A DNA stretch of 64,000 bases from positions 496,001-560,000 of the forward strand of contig NZ_FNZB01000002.1 in NCBI RefSeq assembly GCF_900109205.1, in the 5' to 3' direction. Numbering within the stretch: the stretch's first letter is position 1; every line of letters begins with the position of its first letter. Below are positions 46,008 through 54,111 of the stretch, one piece after another. A program made the translations under genes and the position numbers. Under the pieces are notes generated by a model that was not told where the DNA came from, ran no database searches, and saw only the letters and a program-made list of their open reading frames with translations. This stretch comes from Sphingomonas sp. OV641 (GTDB lineage Bacteria; Pseudomonadota; Alphaproteobacteria; Sphingomonadales; Sphingomonadaceae).

Positions 46008-47293
46008 CGAAACGGCATCGTATATTGATCGTCGGGCCGAACTATGCGCCAGAGCCAATAGGGGTCGGTCCATGTACCACCGGCATGGCCGAGACTCTCG
46101 CGCAGGCAGGATATGAGGTGCGCGTGGTGTGTGGCGTACCTTCATATCCGCACTGGAAAGTCACGTCGCGTTATCAACGACTGCGAATATGGCGGACGGT
46201 CGAAAATGGCGTCCGAGTTATTCGCCTGCCCTATTATGTGCCGTCTGTACCAACAACCATCCGGCGCGTGGTTCATTTGTTGAGCTTTGCCGTACTGGCC
46301 CTGCTGATCGTCGGCGTACTGATGGTGCGACGGCGACCCGACGCAATGGTGGCGATCATTCCATCCGCACTGGCGGCGGCGGGCGCCAGCATCTGTGCCA
46401 AGCTTTTCCGGCTCCCGCTCTGGGTTCATGTGCAGGACCTTGAAGCGGAAATGGCGATCGCTACGGGCCAGATCGGCCGATCGCTATGGGTGAAGGGCCT
46501 GGCGCAGGCCGTGCAGCGGCTAGCGCTGCGTGGCGATCGGGTAAGCAGCATCTCGCCCGCCATGTGCCGGCATCTGGCGATGGCGCGCGCTTCGCCGCAG
46601 GGCATTGTCGAGTTTCCCAACTGGGCGCGGCCCGATGTGACGCCGATCGAGCGGCCGTCCTCCTATCGCGTGGAATGGCAGATCGAACGGCCGTTCGTCG
46701 CGCTATATTCGGGCAATATCGCCGCCAAGCAGGGGGTGGAGATCATCGCGCAGGCGGCGCGCCTGTTGGCGCACCGCGACGACCTTATGTTCGTGATCTG
46801 CGGTGATGGCCCGCGGCGCCAGGAACTGGTCGACAGCATTGGCGACTGTGACAACGTGAGGTTCTTCGACCTGCAGCCGGCGGAGCGGCTCGGCGATCTC
46901 CTGGGACTGGCGACGATCCACCTTCTGCCACAGATTGCCGGGGTGGCCGATCTGGTGCTGCCGTCCAAACTGCCGAACATGCTGGCGTCGGGACGCCCGG
47001 TGGTGGCCACGGTCGCGCCGCACACGGATCTTGGCCGCGAACTCAGCGACTGCGGGCTGATCGTGCCGCCGCATGATGCGCCGGCCTTTGCCGATGCCAT
47101 CATCCGGCTGATCGAGGACGTACCGCTGCGCGCGCGACTGGGTGAGAATGCCCAGGAGCGAGCGGCGGCGCGGTGGAACAAGCAGGCGATCCTGGAGGGG
47201 TTCGAGCGCGAGCTGAGCGCTGTTGTGACCGGGCACGACCTGTCGCCCGGAACGCATCGCATCGGGCAGAAGGGTTGGCGGGCAGGGGCGTGA
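46004..47293 (+). CDS. WcaI-like group 1 glycosyltransferase
   Basis: GT4-type transferase of 429 residues. It begins ILIVGPNYAPEPIGVGPCTTGMAETLAQAGYEV, characteristic of the WcaI/colanic acid fucosyltransferase group, and carries a hydrophobic stretch (LLSFAVLALLIVGVLMV, about 88-104) that may touch the membrane. The C-terminal nucleotide-sugar domain has ALYSGNIAAKQGVE and LPSKLPNMLASGRPVVAT. It probably adds a sugar to a lipid-linked exopolysaccharide unit. The start overlaps a 22-codon ORF and its own ribosome site is poor. No other polysaccharide genes are adjacent except GH5 across the receptor gene. Confidence 0.92.
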   Translation: MTKRHRILIVGPNYAPEPIGVGPCTTGMAETLAQAGYEVRVVCGVPSYPHWKVTSRYQRLRIWRTVENGVRVIRLPYYVPSVPTTIRRVVHLLSFAVLALLIVGVLMVRRRPDAMVAIIPSALAAAGASICAKLFRLPLWVHVQDLEAEMAIATGQIGRSLWVKGLAQAVQRLALRGDRVSSISPAMCRHLAMARASPQGIVEFPNWARPDVTPIERPSSYRVEWQIERPFVALYSGNIAAKQGVEIIAQAARLLAHRDDLMFVICGDGPRRQELVDSIGDCDNVRFFDLQPAERLGDLLGLATIHLLPQIAGVADLVLPSKLPNMLASGRPVVATVAPHTDLGRELSDCGLIVPPHDAPAFADAIIRLIEDVPLRARLGENAQERAAARWNKQAILEGFERELSAVVTGHDLSPGTHRIGQKGWRAGA

Positions 47294-47428
47294 GCTTGGG
47301 GGTGGGGGGTTGGCGGGGACCGGGGCAGTCGGCTTGATCCCCAGCCTGATCGACGTCGGGTGGAGTACGCGTTCAACGAAGCCGAGGCTTGCGGGGGCGG
47401 CAGGATCCGCTGCGGCATGTGCCCGCTT

Positions 47429-47522
47429 CGTCATCCGGTATTTTACCGGGATCCACCGTTCCGCGAATACGATTGGTTGAGGTGTGCGGCCTGGAGGATG
47501 CCGGGACAAGCCCGGCATGACG
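47429..47522. repeat. REP-like inverted pair (family 1)
   Basis: Left arm CGTCATCCGGTATTTTACC then GGGATCCACC, and right arm GATGCCGGGACAAG then CCCGGCATGACG, about 45 bp apart. Confidence 0.8.
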
Positions 47523-47682
47523 TAACGGTTCGCCCGAGGTCTCACCGGGCGGCCGTGATGGAGGGCGAGTGGTGTGCCGACAGGCTTCAGCCAAGGCCTC
47601 CCCGCTCTTGCCGGCGAGATGCGCCAGATCAGGTGGAACAAGGGCTGATCGCCTGCTCCGTTGATGGCGAGCTGGCGCCCGG

Positions 47683-47721
47683 CCGCGCGGGAACGGCGCC
47701 TGGCGCCGTCGTCCCGCGCGG
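47683..47721 (-). terminator. Long hairpin directly after topA
   Basis: CCGCGCGGGA (47683-47692) pairs with TCCCGCGCGG (47712-47721), and ACGGCGCC (47693-47700) with GGCGCCGT (47702-47709). A 2-base bulge lies between. It starts 9 bp after the topA stop and has no T-run. Confidence 0.6.
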
Positions 47722-47730
47722 GGGCGAGCG

Positions 47731-50268
47731 TTACTTCTTTGCCGCCGCTTTCTTCGGTACGGCCTTCTTTGCCGCCGGCTTCTTGGCGGCGGGCTTCTTC
47801 TTGGCGGTCTTTCCTTTGCTGGGCATCGCCGCCCGCGCGTCGATCAGCTGAGCGGCCTCTTCGAGCGTCAGTTGATCGGGCGCGATCGTCTTGGGCAGGG
47901 TCGCGTTAGTCTCGCCATCGGTGACATAGGGGCCGTAGCGCCCCTCCATCAGCTTGATCTCCGCCTCGCTACGCGGGTGCTTGCCCAGCACCTTGAGCGG
48001 CTCGCGCGTGCCCCGCTGCGGGCGCCCGCCACCGGCGGCTGCCTCGGCGAGCTTCACGACGGCGGCGTTCATGCCCGTTTCGAACACGTCGGCCGTGCTC
48101 TGCAAGCGCGCATATTTGCCGTCATGCTGAAGGTACGGGCCATAACGGCCGATCGAAGCGACGATGTCCTTGCCCGTTTCCGGGTGCTGGCCAATCGTGC
48201 GCGGCAGGCTGAGAAGCTTCAGCGCCATTTCGAGATCCAGCTCGCCCACGTCCTTCGGGATCGAGGCGCGCTTTGCGTCCTTGCCCTCGCCAAGCTGGAT
48301 GTACGGGCCGAACCGCCCTGACTTGCGCTCCACCGGAAGGCCCGTTTCGGGATCCTGGCCAAGCTGTTCCGGCTCACCGCTATCGCCGCCTTCCGCGCCC
48401 GCCTGCGCGAAGCGGCGGGTGTATTTGCATTCCGGATAGTTGGAGCAGGCGATGAACGCGCCAAACCGGCCGCCGCGCAGCGCGAGCTTGCCGGTGGCGC
48501 AGCTCGGGCAGAGGCGGGGATCAGTGCCATCGGCGCGATCGGGGAACAGATAGGGCGCGAGAAAGGCGTCGAGTTGCTCGGTCACTTCGCTCGGCTTGAA
48601 GTCCATGACCTCTGCCGTGCGCGGCTTGAAATCCCGCCAGAATGCCTCGAGCACCGCCTGCCATTGCGCGCGGCCGCCGGACACGTCGTCAAGCTCCTCC
48701 TCGAGCTCGGCGGTATAGTCATAAGCGACATAGCGTTCGAAGAAGCGTTCGAGGAACGCCGTCACCAGACGCCCGCTTTCCTCGGCGAAGAAGCGGTTCT
48801 TCTCGACGCGCACATAGGCGCGATCCTTCAGCGTCTTGATGATCGAGGCATAGGTCGACGGGCGACCGATCCCCAGTTCCTCCATCCGCTTGACCAGCGA
48901 GGCTTCGGAGAAGCGCGGCGGCGGCTGGGTGAAATGCTGTTCGGCGTCGACCGACTTCTTGGCCGGGGAATCGCCGTCGCGCAGGCGCGGCAGGCGCTTT
49001 GCGTCCTCGTCGGCGCTGTCGTCCTGACCTTCCTCGTAGAGCGCAAGATAGCCGGGGAAGAGCACGACCTGACCGGTGGCGCGCAGGACGTTGCGACCCG
49101 TGCCGTCGGCCATGTCGACCGTGGTGCGTTCCATGCGGGCCGACGCCATCTGGCTGGCGAGCGCGCGCTTCCAGACGAGGTCATAGAGGCGGGCGTGGTC
49201 GCCCGAGCCGACGCGATCGCGGCTGAAATCGGTCGGGCGGATCGCCTCGTGCGCTTCCTGCGCATTCTTCGCCTTGGTCTGATATTGGCGTGGGCGATCC
49301 GGGACGTAGCTCGCGTCATAGCGGTTGGCGATCGCGCCGCGTGCGGCATCGATGGCGCTGCCGTCCATCTGCACGCCGTCCGTCCGCATATAGGTGATCG
49401 CGCCATCCTCGTAGAGCTGCTGCGCGATCCGCATCGTGTGATCGGCGGAGAAGCCGAGCTTGCGCGCCGCCTCCTGCTGCAAGGTCGAGGTGGTGAAGGG
49501 GGGCGGCGGATTGCGCGTTGCGGGCTTGGTCTCGACGCGCTCGACGGCGAAGCGGCCGGCCTCGACCGCGGCCTTGGCCTTCAGCGCGTCGCCCTCATTG
49601 CCGATCGACAGGCGATCGAGCTTCTTGCCGTCCCATTGCACCAGCCGAGCGGTGAAGGGCGTGCCGTCCTGCTCCATGGCGGCCGTGACGGACCAATATT
49701 CCTGTGCGCGGAACGCCTCGATCTCACGCTCGCGATCGACGATCAGGCGAAGCGCGACCGACTGCACGCGCCCCGCCGACTTGGCGCCGGGCAGCTTGCG
49801 CCACAGCACCGGCGAGAGGGTAAAGCCGACGAGATAATCGAGCGCGCGGCGGGCGCGATAAGCGTCGATCAGGTCGGTATCGAGTTCACGCGGATTGGCC
49901 ATCGCCTGCGTCACCGCGGGCTTGGTGATGGCGTTGAAGGTCACGCGATCGACCTTCTTGGGCAGCGCGCGGCGCTTCGCCAGAACCTCCTGCACGTGCC
50001 ATGAAATCGCCTCGCCCTCACGATCAGGGTCGGTGGCCAGGATCAGACGATCGGCATCCTTGGCGAGATCGGCGATCGCCTTCAGCTGCTTCGCCTTGTC
50101 AGCGTAATTTTCCCATTCCATCGTGAAGCCGGCATCGGGATCAACCGAGCCATCCTTCGCCGGCAGGTCGCGAACGTGACCGTAGCTCGCAAGGACGCGA
50201 TAGTCCGAGCCCAGGTACTTTTCGATGGTCTTCGCCTTGGCGGGCGATTCGACGATGACGAGTTGCAT
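47731..50268 (-). CDS. topA: DNA topoisomerase I
   Basis: Type IA topoisomerase of 845 residues that relaxes negative supercoils. The TOPRIM domain is N-terminal (MQLVIVESPAKAKTIEKYL, ATDPDREGEAIS). The catalytic tyrosine is Y293 in ITYMRTDG. A four-cysteine zinc ribbon (CPSC, ACSNYPEC) lies near residue 600, followed by repeated topoisomerase C-terminal units (RFGPYIQLGEG, RYGPYLQHDG, RYGPYVTDG). The tail is rich in Lys and Ala (KKPAAKK type), probably for DNA contact and typical of alphaproteobacterial TopA. Single housekeeping gene. Confidence 0.98.
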   Translation of the reverse strand: MQLVIVESPAKAKTIEKYLGSDYRVLASYGHVRDLPAKDGSVDPDAGFTMEWENYADKAKQLKAIADLAKDADRLILATDPDREGEAISWHVQEVLAKRRALPKKVDRVTFNAITKPAVTQAMANPRELDTDLIDAYRARRALDYLVGFTLSPVLWRKLPGAKSAGRVQSVALRLIVDREREIEAFRAQEYWSVTAAMEQDGTPFTARLVQWDGKKLDRLSIGNEGDALKAKAAVEAGRFAVERVETKPATRNPPPPFTTSTLQQEAARKLGFSADHTMRIAQQLYEDGAITYMRTDGVQMDGSAIDAARGAIANRYDASYVPDRPRQYQTKAKNAQEAHEAIRPTDFSRDRVGSGDHARLYDLVWKRALASQMASARMERTTVDMADGTGRNVLRATGQVVLFPGYLALYEEGQDDSADEDAKRLPRLRDGDSPAKKSVDAEQHFTQPPPRFSEASLVKRMEELGIGRPSTYASIIKTLKDRAYVRVEKNRFFAEESGRLVTAFLERFFERYVAYDYTAELEEELDDVSGGRAQWQAVLEAFWRDFKPRTAEVMDFKPSEVTEQLDAFLAPYLFPDRADGTDPRLCPSCATGKLALRGGRFGAFIACSNYPECKYTRRFAQAGAEGGDSGEPEQLGQDPETGLPVERKSGRFGPYIQLGEGKDAKRASIPKDVGELDLEMALKLLSLPRTIGQHPETGKDIVASIGRYGPYLQHDGKYARLQSTADVFETGMNAAVVKLAEAAAGGGRPQRGTREPLKVLGKHPRSEAEIKLMEGRYGPYVTDGETNATLPKTIAPDQLTLEEAAQLIDARAAMPSKGKTAKKKPAAKKPAAKKAVPKKAAAKK

Positions 50269-50504
50269 TGGCGCCTAACTAGGAAGTCTCACACGTACGC
50301 GCGAGGGTGAGGGGCACGGCAAGGTGCCGTCAAGCCGCCGGCGCCTCGTCGCAATCAGCCGATAGTGTCGTTCAGCTTCACCGCGAGGACAAGAGCACGC
50401 GCGGCCGGCAGCCGTGTCGATATGGCGCGATCCGGCCGCCATTTGCGGTCATGAGCGGCGATCATCGGCCGCGACCAGCGCGCCGTCAGCCTGTTCCGGC
50501 CGCG

Positions 50505-50888
50505 CTACCCCGCCAGCGGCGCAGGGGCCGCGGGCGTCGCGCGCCAGGCGAGCAGGAAACCCAGTCCGAGCGCCAGATCGATCCCGCCGAACAGCAGGAC
50601 GGGCGCGGGAACCTTGCCCGACAGGAACAGGATCACCGCGGGCACGCCGAACGCCAGCTTCTCCGCGACCGACGGCAGCATCAACGCGCGGTAGCGAACG
50701 GGATCGCCGCCGATGACCCAGAAGACGAGCTGAAACGCCGCCGCCGTCCCGATGAAGCCGTAAGCGACAAGCTCGGCGCCGGCGGGTTGCGGCAGCAGAT
50801 ATTGCGGCAGCAGCGCCAGCAGGCCGAAGATCGCCGCGCCGCGGAACCACAGCGTCACCCAGCGCGGCGCGCCCATCGCCGCCATCAT
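50505..50888 (-). CDS. Small four-helix membrane protein
   Basis: No family named with confidence. The 127-residue product has about four hydrophobic segments (WFRGAAIFGLLALLPQYLL, LVAYGFIGTAAAFQLVFWVI, LAFGVPAVILFLSG, VLLFGGIDLALGLGFLLAW). Its ATG overlaps the P450 stop as ATGA, so it is made together with the P450. It might anchor the system or pass substrate, by context only. Confidence 0.75.
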   Translation of the reverse strand: MMAAMGAPRWVTLWFRGAAIFGLLALLPQYLLPQPAGAELVAYGFIGTAAAFQLVFWVIGGDPVRYRALMLPSVAEKLAFGVPAVILFLSGKVPAPVLLFGGIDLALGLGFLLAWRATPAAPAPLAG

Positions 50889-52240
50889 GCCGCCCGGGCC
50901 GCGCGCTCCGGGGTGAACTCCACCTCCAGTCGGCGCACCGCATGGACGAAATTGTTGGGCGCGATGTCCATTTCGCCCGTCCAGCGGATGTCCGGGAAGC
51001 GGGCGAAGATCTGGCGATAGGCTTCCTCGAGCTGAAGCTGCGCCGTCATGCGGCCGATGCAGATGTGCGGGCCATGGCCGAAGGCGATGTTCCGTTCGGC
51101 ATTGGCGCGCGTGATGTCGAAACGGTCGGGATCGGGGAACATGGCAGGATCGCGGTTGGCCGCGCCATAATACATGATCACCTTTTCACCCTCGGCGATC
51201 CGCTGTCCCTCCAGCTCGGTGTCCGCGGTGGCGGTGCGGCGCATGTAGATGACGGGGGAGACCATGCGCGTGATCTCATGCACGGCATTGGTCAGCAGGC
51301 TACCGTCGGCCTGCAGCTTCTGCTTCTGCGCCGGATTTTCGGTGAAAAGCTTCATGGCGCCGGAGATGGAATTGCGCGTCGTGTCGTTGCCGGCGAAGAC
51401 GATCAGCAGCCATGCACCGTCGAGATACGGATCGGGCAGCGGCTCGCCCTCCACCACCGCATTGGCGATGGCGCTCATCAGATCGGGCTGCGGATCGGCG
51501 CGGCGCTTGGCCAGCATGTAACGGCCATATTCGAACATCTCGCCGACGTTCTTGTTGAACAGCTCGATAAAGGCGGCGATCTGCGGATTGAGCTCCCCGC
51601 CGCCGGCCATCTGCTCGGCCTGCTCGGTGGCGATCTGCTGCGCCATTTCGAGGAAGTGGATCCAGCCGATGAACTTCTCGCGATCCGCCTCCGGCACGCC
51701 CAGCATTTCGCACAAGGTGAAGATCGGCAGCCGCTGCGAAAATTTCTCCACGAGGTCGCATTTGCCGAGCGGCGCCATGGTGTCGAGCAGGCGGGTCACC
51801 TCCGCCGACACGCGATCCCGCAGCCCCTTGATATAGGTGGCGGTGAAATAGGGCATGTGTTCGCGCCGGAGCTCGCGATGCGGGCGGGCGTCCAGGTTGA
51901 TCATGGAATTGGTGGAAGCGGAAAAGAGGATCGGGTGGCGCGTCTCCTGCGGGCCCAATGCCATCAGGATGCCGCCCTTTTCGCTGCTGAAGGTCTGCGG
52001 ATCACCGTTGACGCGCTTCACCCCTTCGAAGCTGGTGACGGCCCAGAAGCCGACGCCATCGCGCGGCATGGGATGCCACATCACCGGCGCGTCGGCCCGC
52101 ATGCGGGCGTAATCGTCCCATGGCTGGCCGGCGGTGAAGCGGCGGATGTCGGTGAGGTCGACATCCTTGAGGATCGGATAGGCGCGGTCGAACGTCGGGC
52201 CTTCGCGCCCTTCGATGATATGGTCGCTGACGAGATGCAT
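50885..52240 (-). CDS. Cytochrome P450
   Basis: Soluble bacterial monooxygenase of 451 residues. The I-helix oxygen groove is FAGNDTT (282-288), the K-helix ExxR is EITR (322-325), and the haem-binding loop is FGHGPHICIGR with C394 as the iron ligand. The ATG at 52240 has GGAGCAGCAG before it. It lies 14 bp after the GST stop and overlaps a small membrane-protein gene, so the three look like one operon. No ferredoxin or reductase gene lies beside it, so electrons must come from partners elsewhere. The substrate may be a terpene, steroid or fatty acid; unknown. Confidence 0.95.
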   Translation of the reverse strand: MHLVSDHIIEGREGPTFDRAYPILKDVDLTDIRRFTAGQPWDDYARMRADAPVMWHPMPRDGVGFWAVTSFEGVKRVNGDPQTFSSEKGGILMALGPQETRHPILFSASTNSMINLDARPHRELRREHMPYFTATYIKGLRDRVSAEVTRLLDTMAPLGKCDLVEKFSQRLPIFTLCEMLGVPEADREKFIGWIHFLEMAQQIATEQAEQMAGGGELNPQIAAFIELFNKNVGEMFEYGRYMLAKRRADPQPDLMSAIANAVVEGEPLPDPYLDGAWLLIVFAGNDTTRNSISGAMKLFTENPAQKQKLQADGSLLTNAVHEITRMVSPVIYMRRTATADTELEGQRIAEGEKVIMYYGAANRDPAMFPDPDRFDITRANAERNIAFGHGPHICIGRMTAQLQLEEAYRQIFARFPDIRWTGEMDIAPNNFVHAVRRLEVEFTPERAARAA

Positions 52241-52254
52241 CTGCTGCTCCGAAT

Positions 52255-53049
52255 TCAGGCGAGGTCTGGCGTGAAGCGGATGTTGCCGCGCGCCATGCCC
52301 TGCGACACGACCTCCAGCCCGCCGGACTTCACCATCCATTCGAGCCGGTGATCGCGATATTCCCGCTTGAACAGGCCCTGTTCCAGCAGCTTGGCGACAT
52401 CGCCCATGCCGCCGGTGGAGGCGACGGCAGCTGCCTCAGCCACGGTTTCGCGCACGGAAGGACGATCATTCGCGCGCGCCAGCCAGGCGGCGAGGCGGGA
52501 GCCCGGCTCCGGCGCGATGCCATGGCCGACGGACCCGTTCACATAAGGCACGACCGACAGGTCACCCCAGCCGAAGCCGTCGCCGTTGAACCATTCGCGA
52601 TCCCCAAGCTCGCGTTCCAGCCAGGCGAAATAGCCACGCACCTGTCCGCCGGCGCGGGCGCTCAATTCCTCGCCCAGCGGGCCTTCGGCGCGGCGGAACC
52701 AGCGCAATTCCGACAGGCCCCAGTTCACCGCCTCCAGATGGGTGTCGACCACTTCCTCGATCATGCGGACGCGGGCGCGATCAACAGGGCTCGCCGGGAG
52801 CAGTGACGGCTCCGGCCAGGCATCCTCGATATATTCGAGGATGATGGTGGAATCGAAGATGCCGAACCCGTCATGGATCAGCGCGGGAACCTCCGCGCGG
52901 GGGTTGGCGGTGACAAAATCCCCCGCCGCGCCGCCGACGCCGATCCCGCCCGGCACCGCGGTTTCATAAGCCACGCCCTTCTCGCGCAGCGCGATCTTCA
53001 CCTTCTGCGCATAAGGCGACAGCGGGTGATCCCAAAGCGTCACGGCCAT
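52255..53049 (-). CDS. Glutathione S-transferase family protein
   Basis: GST-fold protein of 264 residues. The N-terminal thioredoxin-like domain has LWDHPLSPYAQKVKIALREKG and the cis-proline/GSH site AEVPALIHDGFGIFDSTIILEYIE (D-S pair). The C-terminal helical domain follows from about 95. The family conjugates glutathione to electrophiles or removes halides. It leads into the P450 and membrane-protein genes, suggesting conversion or detoxification of an organic compound. It is slightly longer than the usual 200-230 residues. Confidence 0.92.
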   Translation of the reverse strand: MAVTLWDHPLSPYAQKVKIALREKGVAYETAVPGGIGVGGAAGDFVTANPRAEVPALIHDGFGIFDSTIILEYIEDAWPEPSLLPASPVDRARVRMIEEVVDTHLEAVNWGLSELRWFRRAEGPLGEELSARAGGQVRGYFAWLERELGDREWFNGDGFGWGDLSVVPYVNGSVGHGIAPEPGSRLAAWLARANDRPSVRETVAEAAAVASTGGMGDVAKLLEQGLFKREYRDHRLEWMVKSGGLEVVSQGMARGNIRFTPDLA

Positions 53050-53122
53050 GCCGCACCCTCCCCCATAACTTTTGTTCTGGGGAAGCTATGCCGGGCTCAC
53101 GACAGAATCCAGTCCTTTTTCG

Positions 53123-53587
53123 CTACTTGTTCCGGCGGCGAAAGCTTGCCCGCGCGATCCACAGGCCGAAGGCCAGTAGGACGATCGGCGCCAGCCACAG
53201 GGGCAGCGTGACGGCGCTGACCGGCGGATCATAAGTGACGTAATCGCCGTAGCGGGCGATCAGCCAGTCGCGCACCTCATCGGCGCTGTCACCGGCGGCG
53301 ATCCGCTGCCGCACCAGGCTGCGCATGTCGCCGGCCATGTCGGCATCGCTGTCGACGATCGCCTGTCCCTGGCAGACGAGGCAGCGCAGCGTGGCCATCA
53401 GCGCAGTCGCCTCCGCTTCCTTGGCGGGATCGGGCAGCTGGACGTTGGCGTAATCGGCGGGCGGGCGCTGAGAGGGAGCGGGCGCGGCCACGGCCAGCAG
53501 GGCCATGCACAACAGCCAGGCGCTGCCGCGAAGCACGCCCGTACCGCGACGCACGCTCCTGCCGCGGGGCGGGCTCCTGCGGCTCAT
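53123..53587 (-). CDS. ccmH: Cytochrome c maturation protein CcmH
   Basis: Membrane-anchored thioredoxin-like reductant for apocytochrome c, 154 residues. It has a signal/anchor (WLLCMALLAVAA), the redox pair C69 and C72 in RCLVCQGQ, and a C-terminal membrane helix (LPLWLAPIVLLAFGLWIA). Its ATG overlaps the ccmG stop (ATGA). Length is typical of the short alphaproteobacterial CcmH (CycL). No ccmI follows. Confidence 0.96.
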   Translation of the reverse strand: MSRRSPPRGRSVRRGTGVLRGSAWLLCMALLAVAAPAPSQRPPADYANVQLPDPAKEAEATALMATLRCLVCQGQAIVDSDADMAGDMRSLVRQRIAAGDSADEVRDWLIARYGDYVTYDPPVSAVTLPLWLAPIVLLAFGLWIARASFRRRNK

Positions 53588-54111
53588 CGCGTGTCCCGCC
53601 ATGCCTGGGCGAGCGCGGCGACGTCCTCCTCTCGGATGTCGCCAACATGCTGCTTCACGATGATTCCCCGTCCGTCGACCACGAATGTCTCGGGGACGCC
53701 CGACGAGCCTAGCGACAGCTGGACGCGGCTGTCGCGATCATCGCCGATGCGGGCGTAGGGATCGCCGTGCCGCTTCAGGAACTGCGCGATCGCGACCTCG
53801 CTGTCGCGGATCGCGACGGCGTGGATCGGGATGCCCATGGCCTTCAGCTTCATCAGCTGCGGCGCCTCTGCGATGCAGGGCACACACCAGCTGGCGAAGA
53901 TGTTGAGCAGGCGCGGCTGGCCGGTGCGCAGGTCGCCCGCCGAGAGGCCGGGCTTGCCGGCGACGACGGGGGGCAGATCGAACGAGGGGACCGGCTTGCC
54001 GACCAATGCCGAATAGACCGTCCGGTCGCTCGGCTTGCGCAGCTCGCGCACCGCGAAGACGATCACGATCGCGAAGACCGCGAGCGGCAACCAGAGCAGC
54101 CAGCGCCTCAT
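53584..54111 (-). CDS. ccmG: Thiol:disulfide interchange protein CcmG/DsbE
   Basis: Periplasmic thioredoxin-like protein of 175 residues held by an N-terminal helix (WLLWLPLAVFAIVIVFAV). The redox site is WCVPC (C76, C79), with GVPETFVVDGRG downstream, as in CcmG. It hands electrons to CcmH or apocytochrome c. Its ATG overlaps the ccmF stop (ATGA). The frame extends upstream inside ccmF and that part is excluded. Confidence 0.96.
   Translation of the reverse strand: MRRWLLWLPLAVFAIVIVFAVRELRKPSDRTVYSALVGKPVPSFDLPPVVAGKPGLSAGDLRTGQPRLLNIFASWCVPCIAEAPQLMKLKAMGIPIHAVAIRDSEVAIAQFLKRHGDPYARIGDDRDSRVQLSLGSSGVPETFVVDGRGIIVKQHVGDIREEDVAALAQAWRDTR

Larger units (their letters stand above)
47294..47730. 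other. Intergenic stretch between converging genes
   Basis: 437 bp between the glycosyltransferase and topA ends. No credible gene. It holds a REP-like pair (47429-47522) and the topA hairpin (47683-47721). Confidence 0.7.
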
